The notes under the pieces: generated by a model
Database searches by the model: none
What the model saw: the letters and a program-made list of their open reading frames with translations, nothing else
Told to the model about the DNA's origin: nothing
DNA from: Bacillota bacterium
GTDB lineage: Bacteria; Bacillota; DTU025; MWDF01
Assembly: GCA_029565935.1 (NCBI GenBank)
Contig: JAKQNF010000036.1
Location: 37,552 to 80,287, forward strand
Direction of reading: 5' to 3'
DNA length: 42,736 bases
Part shown: positions 16,619 to 24,994 of the stretch, one piece after another
Position numbering within the stretch: position 1 is the first letter of the stretch
Layout: each line of letters begins with the position of its first letter
Position numbers and translations under genes: made by a program

Positions 16619-18544
16619 ATGTCTATCAAGTACCGGAGATACGCGACGCTCGCGGCCATAACCATGGTCGCGGTGGCCGCGCTGCTTTCCGCATACGCAG
16701 CAGGCGACAGGAACAAGCGTGAGATGTCGTACCGCACGGTGGAGATATGCCTGGACTATGACGATTTCTCCGGCCTTGCGGTGCAATGGCCCGAAGGGGT
16801 GGAGAGCTACTGGCACGCCCTCAAGACGGACGGCGCGACGTCCGTGGCGGTGTCGGAGCTCAGCATCGGCTGGCTGGAAGACGCAGGCTACCTCGCGGTG
16901 GCGCAGCTCCCCCCGGACGGGCCGAACGCAAAGCACCTCATGAAGCCGCTGAATGCCGAAGCTGCCAAGATACTTGCCAAAAGGCTCGCCGAGAGGCTCT
17001 TCGGGATGGTGAAGCCCGTAGCCGACGGCTATGAGATCACGGGAGTTTCGTACGAGACCTTGAGGTCGATCAACATAGGGCCAAACGATTTCGCAATAAA
17101 GCAGGTCAAGCTGGCCGGCCTCGACGTGGCCCTAAGGCTTTCGAGCTTTTCTGGCTTCGACGGCGGCTGGGTAGACGCCATATCGGACGTGATCGACGAC
17201 GACATGCCGATCATATTCACGGAGAAGCAGGTTGGCGGCTTCCCCAACAGGCTGGAGGACGCAGCGCAGGCGCTCGAGGCCGAAGGGGCCGTGGTGGGGC
17301 AGGTGGAATTCGCAGGCCAGCTCGGTATGGACACGCTTGCAGACCTTATGGTGCCCAAAGTCGTCAGGGTGCACAGCATAACGCCTGAGGAACTGGCCAA
17401 GGGCATGCCCTTTGAGGTGGCGGTAGAGAGGTTCGCAAGGGCCGTCAGGGAAAGGTCGATGCGGCTTCTTTATGTGAGGCCGTACAAGTTCTCCGGAGGG
17501 GATACCGATCCTGCGGGCTACAACCTCGATTACGTCGGCGAAATAGCCCAGGCTGTTCGCGATTCAGGCTTCTCGTTAGGTAGACCCTTAGCACCTACGA
17601 CCGGATTCCCCTGGGACCTCAGGTTCATCCTGGGCGTTGTCGCGCTGGGAAGCTCGGCGGCGGCATTCCTCGTCATCGCGCAGCTTCTTGGATACAGGAC
17701 GGCCGCCTGGCTTACAGGCCTTATGGCCGTGGGCCTTCTTGCCGTCGCGATCGCGCTTCCGTATGCGCTCGGCCGGAAGATGATACCCTTCGCGGCATCC
17801 GTGGCGATGCCCTGCCTAGGAGTGTCGGCGTGGCTAGGCATCATGAGGTCAGGCAGGATCGGCGGCCTTGGAAGGTCGATCGTAAGCTGGGCTGCGGCTT
17901 CGGCCATAAGCGTCACAGGAGGTCTCATGCTCGCGGCCCCTGTCGCCGATACGGCGCACATGCTAGGAGTGGGCGTGTTCACGGGCATCAAGCTGGCCCA
18001 GGTACTTCCATTGGGCTTCGCCTTGCTGGCGTTCTGGGCGATCGCGCCGGGGCGCAAAGGCAAGTCCGACCTGAAGGGGCTGGCGGATGAGGCGGCAAGG
18101 CTGGGCATGGAGCCCATAAGATGGTGGCAGGCCGTGGTCGTGGGCCTGATAGGGGCCGTGGGGCTCTACATGGTCATAAGGTCGGGCAACTCCAGCCCGG
18201 CGCTCGTGTCGGACTTCGAGGCCGGCATAAGGAAGACCCTGGAGGAGATCTTGGTGTTCAGACCAAGGAGCAAGGAAGTCTTCATAGGCCATCCGGCGAT
18301 GCTGATGGCAGGCGCGCTCATGGCCCTTGATGGCGCAAGGCCCTTCGCCATGGCGGCGTTCGTGCTGGGCATGGTCGCCCAGGTGTCCATGGTGAATACG
18401 TTCATGCACCTTCACACCCCGGTGGCGGCGACCCTGATAAGGACCGGGCTCGGACTTGCGATAGGCTTCGCACTGGGCCTCATCGCCGTCTGGGCGCTAA
18501 GGCTCGCAATAGCTTTCTTCCTTAGGCGGAGGCAGGCGCGATGA
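16619..18544 (+). CDS. DUF5693 family membrane protein
   Basis: This 641-residue protein has one N-terminal membrane helix (about residues 8-27), an extracytoplasmic domain of roughly 300 residues opening with VEICLDYDDFSGLA, and about eight membrane segments from residue 334 to the end. That layout fits the DUF5693 family, whose genes commonly sit next to csaB in Firmicutes and Synergistota. Its function is unknown; the context suggests export, assembly or modification of a wall polymer. ATG 16619 follows GGAGG by 9 bases. The open frame extends further upstream inside prfB, but there is no reason to use that start. The stop overlaps the csaB start as ATGA. Confidence 0.82.
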   Translation: MSIKYRRYATLAAITMVAVAALLSAYAAGDRNKREMSYRTVEICLDYDDFSGLAVQWPEGVESYWHALKTDGATSVAVSELSIGWLEDAGYLAVAQLPPDGPNAKHLMKPLNAEAAKILAKRLAERLFGMVKPVADGYEITGVSYETLRSINIGPNDFAIKQVKLAGLDVALRLSSFSGFDGGWVDAISDVIDDDMPIIFTEKQVGGFPNRLEDAAQALEAEGAVVGQVEFAGQLGMDTLADLMVPKVVRVHSITPEELAKGMPFEVAVERFARAVRERSMRLLYVRPYKFSGGDTDPAGYNLDYVGEIAQAVRDSGFSLGRPLAPTTGFPWDLRFILGVVALGSSAAAFLVIAQLLGYRTAAWLTGLMAVGLLAVAIALPYALGRKMIPFAASVAMPCLGVSAWLGIMRSGRIGGLGRSIVSWAAASAISVTGGLMLAAPVADTAHMLGVGVFTGIKLAQVLPLGFALLAFWAIAPGRKGKSDLKGLADEAARLGMEPIRWWQAVVVGLIGAVGLYMVIRSGNSSPALVSDFEAGIRKTLEEILVFRPRSKEVFIGHPAMLMAGALMALDGARPFAMAAFVLGMVAQVSMVNTFMHLHTPVAATLIRTGLGLAIGFALGLIAVWALRLAIAFFLRRRQAR

Positions 18545-19659
18545 GGGTTAGCAAGATAGTGATGAACGGCTACTACGGGATGGGCAATTCAGGCGACGAG
18601 GCAGTTTTGGCCTGCGCTCTGGACGGCATCAGGAAGGCAAGGCCGGACGCCGTGATAACGGTCCTGTCGGGCGATCCAAAGCACACCTCGAGCACATACG
18701 GTGTGCGTTCGGCAGGAAGGAAGAGCATCGACGCCATATCGGCGATAAATTCCTGCGATCTTTACGTATCTGGCGGCGGGAGCCTGCTGCAGGACGCTAC
18801 TTCGGCGGCTTCCGCGGTGTACTATTCGGCCCTCATGTTCGCGGCGAAGCTTTTTGGGAAGCGCTACGCCATATACGCGAACGGGGTCGGGCCACTAAAA
18901 AGGGGCTGGGTGAGGTGGCTCGTAAGGAGCGCCGTGCAGGGAGCTTCCAGCGTGAGCGTGAGGGATTCCGGCTCCATGAGGCTTCTTGAGCGCATAGGCG
19001 TGATTAGGGACGACATAATGCTCACGGCTGACCCGGTGTTTAGCATCGTGCCCGCAGATGTGCCGGACGTGATGCACGCAATCGAGGACGCGGCCGGAGC
19101 GGAAGCCGCCCAGGAGCTGAAGAAGGCGTGGGGCAGGCTCGCCATCGTTTCGCTAAGGCAATGGCCCGGCCTGGACGACGGCGCTAGCGCTCTCGGGGGG
19201 ATGCTCGACATACTCAGGAGAAGAGGCTACGTGCCGATAGGCCTGGCTTTCCAGCCAGAGTCGGACACCGTGCCCCTGAAGCTCGCCGCCAAGGCGTCGA
19301 CGCAGGGCATGCTAGTGATTCCCTGTAATTTCCATCCGAGCATAACAGCGGGAATCTTCAGGATGGCCGAGGTAACCGTGGGGATGAGGCTGCACAGCCT
19401 GATCATGTCGGCGGCCGCTTCGGTGCCTGCGCTCGGCATAAGCTACGACCCGAAGGTGGACGCGCTATTCGACATGCTCCCGCTGGGCGTCTCGGTGAAG
19501 GTGGAAGAGCTGATGGACAGGGGCGAGGGGGAGCTTGCGGCGCTGCTTGACGGGCTGGAAGGGCACAGTGCAAGGCTTAAGGCGACGCTTCCGGCAGTGG
19601 CGGCAAGGATAACAGGCGCAATCCAGCACATGATCACGAAGGCGGAGGAAGGCAGATGA
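18541..19659 (+). CDS. csaB: Polysaccharide pyruvyl transferase CsaB
   Basis: Transfers pyruvate from phosphoenolpyruvate to a secondary cell-wall polymer. The ketal-pyruvate group is the ligand bound by SLH domains of S-layer or outer-membrane anchor proteins. The 372-residue protein has the family features: N-terminal GYYGMGNSGDEAVL, the glycine-rich VSGGGSLLQDATS near residue 80, and GMRLHSLIMSAAA with the following SYDPKV near residue 285. It overlaps the genes on both sides by 4 bases. It agrees with an SLH-like barrel protein encoded at 1370-2701. Confidence 0.93.
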   Translation: MRVSKIVMNGYYGMGNSGDEAVLACALDGIRKARPDAVITVLSGDPKHTSSTYGVRSAGRKSIDAISAINSCDLYVSGGGSLLQDATSAASAVYYSALMFAAKLFGKRYAIYANGVGPLKRGWVRWLVRSAVQGASSVSVRDSGSMRLLERIGVIRDDIMLTADPVFSIVPADVPDVMHAIEDAAGAEAAQELKKAWGRLAIVSLRQWPGLDDGASALGGMLDILRRRGYVPIGLAFQPESDTVPLKLAAKASTQGMLVIPCNFHPSITAGIFRMAEVTVGMRLHSLIMSAAASVPALGISYDPKVDALFDMLPLGVSVKVEELMDRGEGELAALLDGLEGHSARLKATLPAVAARITGAIQHMITKAEEGR

Positions 19660-20405
19660 GCATGCCGAAAGCGCAACTGTTCGGGCTTGGCGTCGATTTG
19701 GTGGACATGCAAGAGGCCGCCGGCATCGCGATGGGGCTGGTCCAAGGTAGTGGCGGCTACGTCGTGACGCTGAATCCTGAGATGTGCATGAGGGCGCTCG
19801 AGGATACCGAATTCGCCGATACGATAAAAGGCGCGGCCCTGGTCGTGCCCGACGGTATCGGGACGGTATGGGCCCTTAGGAGGCTCGGTCATAAAGATGT
19901 CCCTAAAGTGCCCGGCATCGAGCTGGCCGAAACCGTAGCTTCAAGGTGCGCCAAGGACGGCACGGCCGTCTACCTGCTGGGAGCGAAGCCGGGCGTTGCC
20001 GAAAGGGCTGCCGCCTACCTCGTTTTGAAGCACAAGGGGCTCAAGATAATCGGGGTCAAGGACGGCTATTACGGCAAGGAAGACGAAGGCAAGGTGGCCC
20101 GGGACGTGGCGGACTCCGGCGCCGGCGTGGTGTTCGTCGCCATGGGAGCAGGCAGGCAGGAATCCTTCATGCAGCTCGCCTGCTCTTTGAAGGCCGGCAT
20201 CGCCATGATCGGCATAGGCGGGAGCTTCGACGTGTTCGCCGGGGACATAAAGAGGGCCCCGGACATGGTGAGGAAGCTCGGCCTGGAATGGTTGTACAGG
20301 GGGCTTACACAGCCCTCTAGGCTTAGAAGGCTGGCCAAGCTGCCCGCGTTCGCGCTCACGGTGCTGACGCGACCTAGCCTGGCCAGGAACGGAAGGACCG
20401 GATGA
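19656..20405 (+). CDS. tagA: WecG/TagA/CpsF family glycosyltransferase
   Basis: Enzymes of this family add N-acetylmannosamine (or a related sugar) to GlcNAc-diphospho-undecaprenol, the second step in making wall teichoic acid linkage units or similar wall polymers. The 249 residues show VTLNPEM, the catalytic-loop VVPDGIGTVWALR, YLLGAKPGV, VAMGAGRQESFM, the glycine-rich GIGGSFDVFAGDIKRAP, and the closing GLEWLYRGLTQPSRLRR. Being coupled to csaB, it probably builds the polymer that CsaB pyruvylates. The exact sugar is not determinable. Confidence 0.92.
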   Translation: MSMPKAQLFGLGVDLVDMQEAAGIAMGLVQGSGGYVVTLNPEMCMRALEDTEFADTIKGAALVVPDGIGTVWALRRLGHKDVPKVPGIELAETVASRCAKDGTAVYLLGAKPGVAERAAAYLVLKHKGLKIIGVKDGYYGKEDEGKVARDVADSGAGVVFVAMGAGRQESFMQLACSLKAGIAMIGIGGSFDVFAGDIKRAPDMVRKLGLEWLYRGLTQPSRLRRLAKLPAFALTVLTRPSLARNGRTG

Positions 20406-20425
20406 CATCGGAGGTGGATGCGTAG

Positions 20426-21262
20426 ATGTCCCTGACAAAAGATGAGAAGGCAACGATAGTAGAAAAGGCGAGGATCATCAGGAAAGACGTGCTGAGGATG
20501 GTCGCGTCGGCGGAATCGGGGCACCCGGGAGGGTCGCTCTCCTGCGCCGACATAATGGCCGTGCTCTATTTCCATGAGATGAGGCTGGACCCTAAAGATC
20601 CTAAGGACCCCGACAGGGACCGCTTCGTGATGTCTAAGGGGCACGCCTCCCCCGTGCTGTACGCCTCTTTGGCGGAAAGGGGCTTCTTCCCGGTGGAGGA
20701 GCTGATGAGCTTCAGGAAGATAGATTCAAGGCTGCAGGGGCACCCTTCGTTGAAGGCGCTTCCGTTCGTCGAGATGTCCACGGGCTCGCTCGGGCAGGGC
20801 ATATCGGCGGCCAACGGCATGGCGATCGCGGCCAAGATGGACAAAAGGCCCGTAAGGGTCTACGTTATGATAGGCGACGGGGAGATGGAGGAGGGCGAGC
20901 TGTGGGAAGCGGCGATGACCGCGGTCCACAGGAAGCTGGACAACCTGGTCGCCATACTCGACTACAACGGCCTGCAGATCGACGGCAGCATAGAAGAAGT
21001 CAAGTCCCTGACCGGCATACCGGGAAGGTTCAGGGCCTTCGGCTGGCATGTGATTGAGATTAACGGCCATGACCCGGACGCGATAGCCGCGGCGTTCGAC
21101 GAGGCGAGGACGATCAAGGGCAGGCCCTGCATGGTCATAGCTAAGACCATCAAGGGCAAGGGGGTCTCCTTCATGGAAGGCGAGGCCGGCTGGCACGGCA
21201 AGGCCCCGAAGCCAGAACAGCTGGAGCAGGCTCTTAAGGAGCTGGACGGAGGGGAGGCGTAG
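20426..21262 (+). CDS. Transketolase, N-terminal subunit
   Basis: The thiamine-diphosphate-binding half of a two-gene transketolase, which moves two-carbon units between sugar phosphates in the non-oxidative pentose phosphate pathway. The 278 residues contain ESGHPGGSLSCADI, FVMSKGHASPVLYA, and the thiamine-diphosphate motif IGDGEMEEGELWEAA followed by the NG pair of ILDYNGLQIDG. Split transketolases are common in Firmicutes, Synergistota and archaea. The partner subunit starts 3 bases after the stop. Confidence 0.95.
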   Translation: MSLTKDEKATIVEKARIIRKDVLRMVASAESGHPGGSLSCADIMAVLYFHEMRLDPKDPKDPDRDRFVMSKGHASPVLYASLAERGFFPVEELMSFRKIDSRLQGHPSLKALPFVEMSTGSLGQGISAANGMAIAAKMDKRPVRVYVMIGDGEMEEGELWEAAMTAVHRKLDNLVAILDYNGLQIDGSIEEVKSLTGIPGRFRAFGWHVIEINGHDPDAIAAAFDEARTIKGRPCMVIAKTIKGKGVSFMEGEAGWHGKAPKPEQLEQALKELDGGEA

Positions 21263-21265
21263 AAG

Positions 21266-22231
21266 ATGGCTGATATGGTAGCGACGCGGGTGGCCTACGG
21301 CAAGGCGCTGGAGGAGCTGGGCGGAAGGTACGGCGACATCGTCGTCATGGACGCCGACCTTTCCAAGTCGACCATGACGGTGGGCTTCGCCTCCAAGTAC
21401 CCGGACAGGTTCGTCCAGATGGGAATAGCGGAGCAGGACATGATGGCGACCGCCGCGGGCATAGCCACGATGGGCAAGAAGGTGTTCGCGTCCACTTTCG
21501 CGGTGTTCGCGGCGGGTAGGGCCTACGACCAGGTGAGGAACTCGATCGCCTACGGCTGCCTCAACGTAAAGGTGTGCGCCACCCATGCGGGCCTTTCGGT
21601 CGGTGAGGACGGCGCATCCCACCAGATGCTCGAGGACATCGCGCTGATGAGGGTGCTTCCCAACATGAGCGTGCTGTGCCCGGCCGACGCCACTTCGGCC
21701 GGATGGGCGGTAGAGGCCGCGTACGGCCACGACGGGCCGGTCTATGTGAGGCTTGGCAGGGCGCCGGTGCCGGTCTACCACCCCGAGGGGACCGCCTTTA
21801 GCATAGGCGGCTCCGTGCCGATGGCCAAGGGCGGGGATGTTACGATAATCGCGTGCGGGATGATGCTGGGCCCCGCCCTTGAGGCGGTCGGCCTCCTGGC
21901 GGACCAGGGCATATCGGCAGGGCTTCTGGATATGTACTCGATCAAGCCGCTGGATGAAGGCGCGGTACTTAAGGCCGCCGGATCGACCGGGGCGGTGGTG
22001 ACCGCCGAGGAGCACAGCGTGATCGGAGGCCTCGGAGGCGCGGTATGCGAGCTGCTCTCAGGGAGGCTGCCGGTCCCGGTGGTGCGTGTGGGCGTGGACG
22101 ACGTGTTCGGAGAATCGGGCAAACCCGCGCAGCTGATGGTGAAATACGGCCTCACCGCCGCTGACATAGCCGGCGCGGCGCTGCGCGCGATCGGCATGAA
22201 GAGGGACGCAATCAGGCCACAGGAGGTATAG
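21266..22231 (+). CDS. Transketolase, C-terminal subunit
   Basis: Carries the pyrimidine-binding and C-terminal domains of the split transketolase. The catalytic Glu lies in MGIAEQDMMATAAGIA near residue 55. Further family features are GLSVGEDGASHQMLEDIALM and a C-terminal domain with VVTAEEHSVIGGLGGAV. The 321-residue length is normal. The 3-base gap from the N-terminal subunit suggests coupled translation for equal amounts. Confidence 0.95.
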   Translation: MADMVATRVAYGKALEELGGRYGDIVVMDADLSKSTMTVGFASKYPDRFVQMGIAEQDMMATAAGIATMGKKVFASTFAVFAAGRAYDQVRNSIAYGCLNVKVCATHAGLSVGEDGASHQMLEDIALMRVLPNMSVLCPADATSAGWAVEAAYGHDGPVYVRLGRAPVPVYHPEGTAFSIGGSVPMAKGGDVTIIACGMMLGPALEAVGLLADQGISAGLLDMYSIKPLDEGAVLKAAGSTGAVVTAEEHSVIGGLGGAVCELLSGRLPVPVVRVGVDDVFGESGKPAQLMVKYGLTAADIAGAALRAIGMKRDAIRPQEV

Positions 22232-22235
22232 CGAG

Positions 22236-22931
22236 TTGATCCAACTAAGGGGCGTAGGCAAGATATTCAGCAACAACGTGGTCGCCCTGAGCGGGGTGGA
22301 CCTCGACATAAAAAGAGGCGACTTCGTGTTCCTCGTAGGCCCCTCGGGCGCGGGCAAGTCCACGCTCCTTTCGCTTCTGTACAGGGGCGTGAAGCCGACC
22401 AGGGGGGACGTCGTCGTCAACGGCGTCAACGTGAAGTCGTTGAAACACGGCGACGTGTGCGGCTTCAGGAGGAAGCTGGGCGTCATATTCCAGGACTTCA
22501 AGCTCCTGCCCGACAGGAACGTGTACAACAACGTATCGTTCGCGCTCGAGGTCATCGAGGCGCCTCCTAAGGACGTGGCCAAAAGGGTAGGCAAGGCATT
22601 GGACCTCGTGGGCCTCACCATGAAGGCGAAGGCCAGGCCCAACCAGCTGTCCGGCGGCGAGCAGCAGAGGGTGGCCATCGCAAGGGCGATAGTCAACGAC
22701 CCCATACTGGTTTTGGCGGACGAGCCGACCGGGAACCTCGACCCTGAGACCTCGCGCGACATAATGGAGCTTCTTAGCGACATCAACGAGCTCGGCTCCA
22801 CGGTGGTGTGCGCCACGCACAACAAGTCGATAGTGGACGAGATGCGCCGCAGGGTCATAGAGATGGAGCACGGCAAGATAATCCGCGACGAGAGAAGGGG
22901 TGTGTACAGCTTTGAAGGCCCGTTCTGTTAA
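22236..22931 (+). CDS. ftsE: Cell division ATP-binding protein FtsE
   Basis: ABC-type ATPase that with FtsX links the Z-ring to peptidoglycan hydrolase activation. The 231 residues have Walker A VGPSGAGKSTLL, the Q-loop VIFQDFKLLPDRNVYNNV typical of FtsE, the signature LSGGEQQRVAIARA, Walker B ILVLADEPTGNLD and the switch His in CATHNKSIV. The start is TTG 22236, 9 bases after AGGAGG. Its 3' end overlaps ftsX. Confidence 0.95.
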   Translation: MIQLRGVGKIFSNNVVALSGVDLDIKRGDFVFLVGPSGAGKSTLLSLLYRGVKPTRGDVVVNGVNVKSLKHGDVCGFRRKLGVIFQDFKLLPDRNVYNNVSFALEVIEAPPKDVAKRVGKALDLVGLTMKAKARPNQLSGGEQQRVAIARAIVNDPILVLADEPTGNLDPETSRDIMELLSDINELGSTVVCATHNKSIVDEMRRRVIEMEHGKIIRDERRGVYSFEGPFC

Positions 22932-23784
22932 GCTGATAGCCGGCCAGACGGCGAGGGGCCTCTTCAGGAACTTCGCACTCATGGCGCTCGTCGTGGTGGC
23001 CGCCTGCATGTTCGTCCTCGGCTCCACGCTCGCCGTGGCGCTCAACGTCACGAACATAGGCCTGCAGCTTCAAAGGCAGGTGGAGATAAAGGCCTTCCTG
23101 ATGGACGGGCTTAAGGACTACGCCGCGGTCGGGTCCAGGATAAAGGCCGTCCCGGGCGTCGCCGACGCAATCTATATCTCCAAGGAAGAGGCCCTTAAGC
23201 GTATGGCCGAGGACTATCCCGACTACAGGGAGGTCATAAAGACCCTTCCCGACAACCCCCTCCCAGCGTCTTTCGACGTTAAGCTGTCCGATCCGAAGTC
23301 CGTGAAGGAGATCGCCGGCGCCGTGGGCGGGATAGAGGGCGTGGAGGGAGTGAACTACGGGCAGAGCTACGTGGAAGGACTTTCCAGCGTGCTGCAGGTG
23401 CTGTGGTCGTTCACCGCCTTAGTGCTGGTCGCGATGGTGTTCGGCAGCTCGATAATCGTGAACAACACCATAGGAATCACCGTCACAGCAAGGCGCAACG
23501 AGATAGAGATAATGAAGCTGGTCGGAGCCTCCGACGGTTTCATAAGGGCGCCCTTCGTGCTGGAGGGCATGATAATCGGGTTCGTCGGCAGCCTTCTCGC
23601 GGGCATAGGGATAATCGCCGGGTACGAGTACGCGGCGCGCTGGGTCAAGGACATGGCGCCCTTCGTGCCGCTGGTCGACGCGGCTTGGGCCAAGGCGGGG
23701 CTGCTGGCCGTCGTGCTGGCCTTGGGCGCGGTGCTCGGAGCAGGTGCCGGCAGGAACGCGACGAATAGGTACCTGAAGGACTGA
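22912..23784 (+). CDS. ftsX: Cell division protein FtsX
   Basis: Membrane partner of FtsE. Its extracytoplasmic loop normally activates a coiled-coil murein hydrolase or activator. One membrane segment is N-terminal (LMALVVVAACMFVLGSTLAV), then an external domain of about 110 residues with YISKEEALKRMAEDYPDY, then three segments at the C-terminus. TTG 22912 (spacing about 11 from AAGGGG) and GTG 22900 are both possible starts; both overlap ftsE. The next gene starts within the stop codon and encodes the likely hydrolase target. Confidence 0.92.
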   Translation: MKARSVKLIAGQTARGLFRNFALMALVVVAACMFVLGSTLAVALNVTNIGLQLQRQVEIKAFLMDGLKDYAAVGSRIKAVPGVADAIYISKEEALKRMAEDYPDYREVIKTLPDNPLPASFDVKLSDPKSVKEIAGAVGGIEGVEGVNYGQSYVEGLSSVLQVLWSFTALVLVAMVFGSSIIVNNTIGITVTARRNEIEIMKLVGASDGFIRAPFVLEGMIIGFVGSLLAGIGIIAGYEYAARWVKDMAPFVPLVDAAWAKAGLLAVVLALGAVLGAGAGRNATNRYLKD

Positions 23785-24989
23785 TGGCCGGGATGTACAA
23801 GAGCAAGGGCAGGTTGATTGCGGTTCTGCTGGCGGCATCGCTGATGCTGGGGCTTTCGTGCGCCCCGAAGGCAGCGTCTGCGGCGCAGACGGATACGGAG
23901 AAGACGCTCGAGCAGCTGCTCAAGGAGATCGACCAAACCAAGGTCACGGTCAACAAGTACAAGGCCGAGGAGAAGAACGCACTCAAGGCGCTCCAGCAGG
24001 TGGAGAACGACCTGGAGGACACGAGGTACAGGATAAGCAAGGCCGAGAAGGACCTCAAGTACCTCCATACCAGGCTTACGGCGGTGGAGAAGGAGCTGGA
24101 CGCCGCCGACACGGCCCTTGAGGAATCCAAGAAGGACTACAAAAGGACCGTAACGAACCTGAAGCAGAAGCTGGTGGCCATCTACAAGGCGGGGAATCCG
24201 AAGTACATGGAGATGCTGTTCTCCTCGACTAGCTTTGCGGAGTTCGTCGGCAAGGCGGACTATCTTAGGGCGATGGTCGAATACGACAGGAGCACTATTG
24301 ACGTTCTTAAAGAAGAGCAGGAGGCGATCGCCGACAAGTCCGAGACCGCAGAGAGGAAGAAGAACGAGCTGGAGGCAACCAAGGCCGGGATATCGAAGCT
24401 CATGGCGCAGCTTTCGGCCGACGAGGAATCGCTTACCGCGAAGTACGACGCCAGGGAGAAGTACCTCGCCCAGATCCAGAAGGAGAAGGTCAAGTGGGAG
24501 AAGGAGCTGGCCGAGGAGGAGAAGCAGTCCAGGGAGCTGGAGGCCGTGATCAGAAGCAAGCAGTCGGGAAGGTCGTCGGCGGAATCCAGCAAGTTTTTGG
24601 GCAGGATGGTATGGCCCGTGAACGGCAGGGTCAGCTCCGAGTTCGGCTGGCGGATCCACCCGATATTCAAGGACCGCAGGTTCCATTCCGGCATGGACAT
24701 AGCGGTGCCCACGGGCACCCAGGTGAAGGCGGCTGCGGCCGGCAAGGTCCTCGACGCGAGGTACATAAGCGGATACGGCTACACGGTGATACTAGACCAC
24801 GGCAACGGGATCACCACCCTGTACGGCCACAACTCGAAGCTGGACGTAAAGGCGGGCAAGGCGATCAAGCAGGGCGATACGATATCTAGGGCAGGGTCCA
24901 CGGGCTTTTCGACCGGTCCGCACGTGCATTTCGAGGTGCGCGAGGACGGGGTCGCGAAAGAGCCGAGGGACTATCTGGTTAGGAAGTGA
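23784..24989 (+). CDS. EnvC-like coiled-coil M23 (LytM) peptidoglycan endopeptidase
   Basis: Secreted cell-wall protein. A signal peptide ends near SCAPKAASAAQ (residues 26-36). About 230 residues of charged coiled coil follow (35-265), then a LytM domain with HSGMD, the loop YGHNSKL and HVHFEVRED. All three zinc-site residues (His and Asp of HxxxD, His of HxH) are present, so unlike E. coli EnvC this should be an active endopeptidase rather than only an activator. The start overlaps the ftsX stop by one base, so FtsEX is the likely regulator. The Cys near residue 26 could also be a lipobox (LMLGLSC). Confidence 0.93.
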   Translation: MAGMYKSKGRLIAVLLAASLMLGLSCAPKAASAAQTDTEKTLEQLLKEIDQTKVTVNKYKAEEKNALKALQQVENDLEDTRYRISKAEKDLKYLHTRLTAVEKELDAADTALEESKKDYKRTVTNLKQKLVAIYKAGNPKYMEMLFSSTSFAEFVGKADYLRAMVEYDRSTIDVLKEEQEAIADKSETAERKKNELEATKAGISKLMAQLSADEESLTAKYDAREKYLAQIQKEKVKWEKELAEEEKQSRELEAVIRSKQSGRSSAESSKFLGRMVWPVNGRVSSEFGWRIHPIFKDRRFHSGMDIAVPTGTQVKAAAAGKVLDARYISGYGYTVILDHGNGITTLYGHNSKLDVKAGKAIKQGDTISRAGSTGFSTGPHVHFEVREDGVAKEPRDYLVRK

Positions 24990-24994
24990 GCATT

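Noticed and set aside
23367-24686. Minus-strand open frame of 439 codons opposite ftsX and the M23 gene
   Set aside because: It lies opposite two solid genes and its product has no recognisable domain. It reflects the GC-rich third codon positions of the real genes. The same holds for the long minus-strand frames at 15327-16490, 20726-22015, 27511-28824 and 29369-30496.
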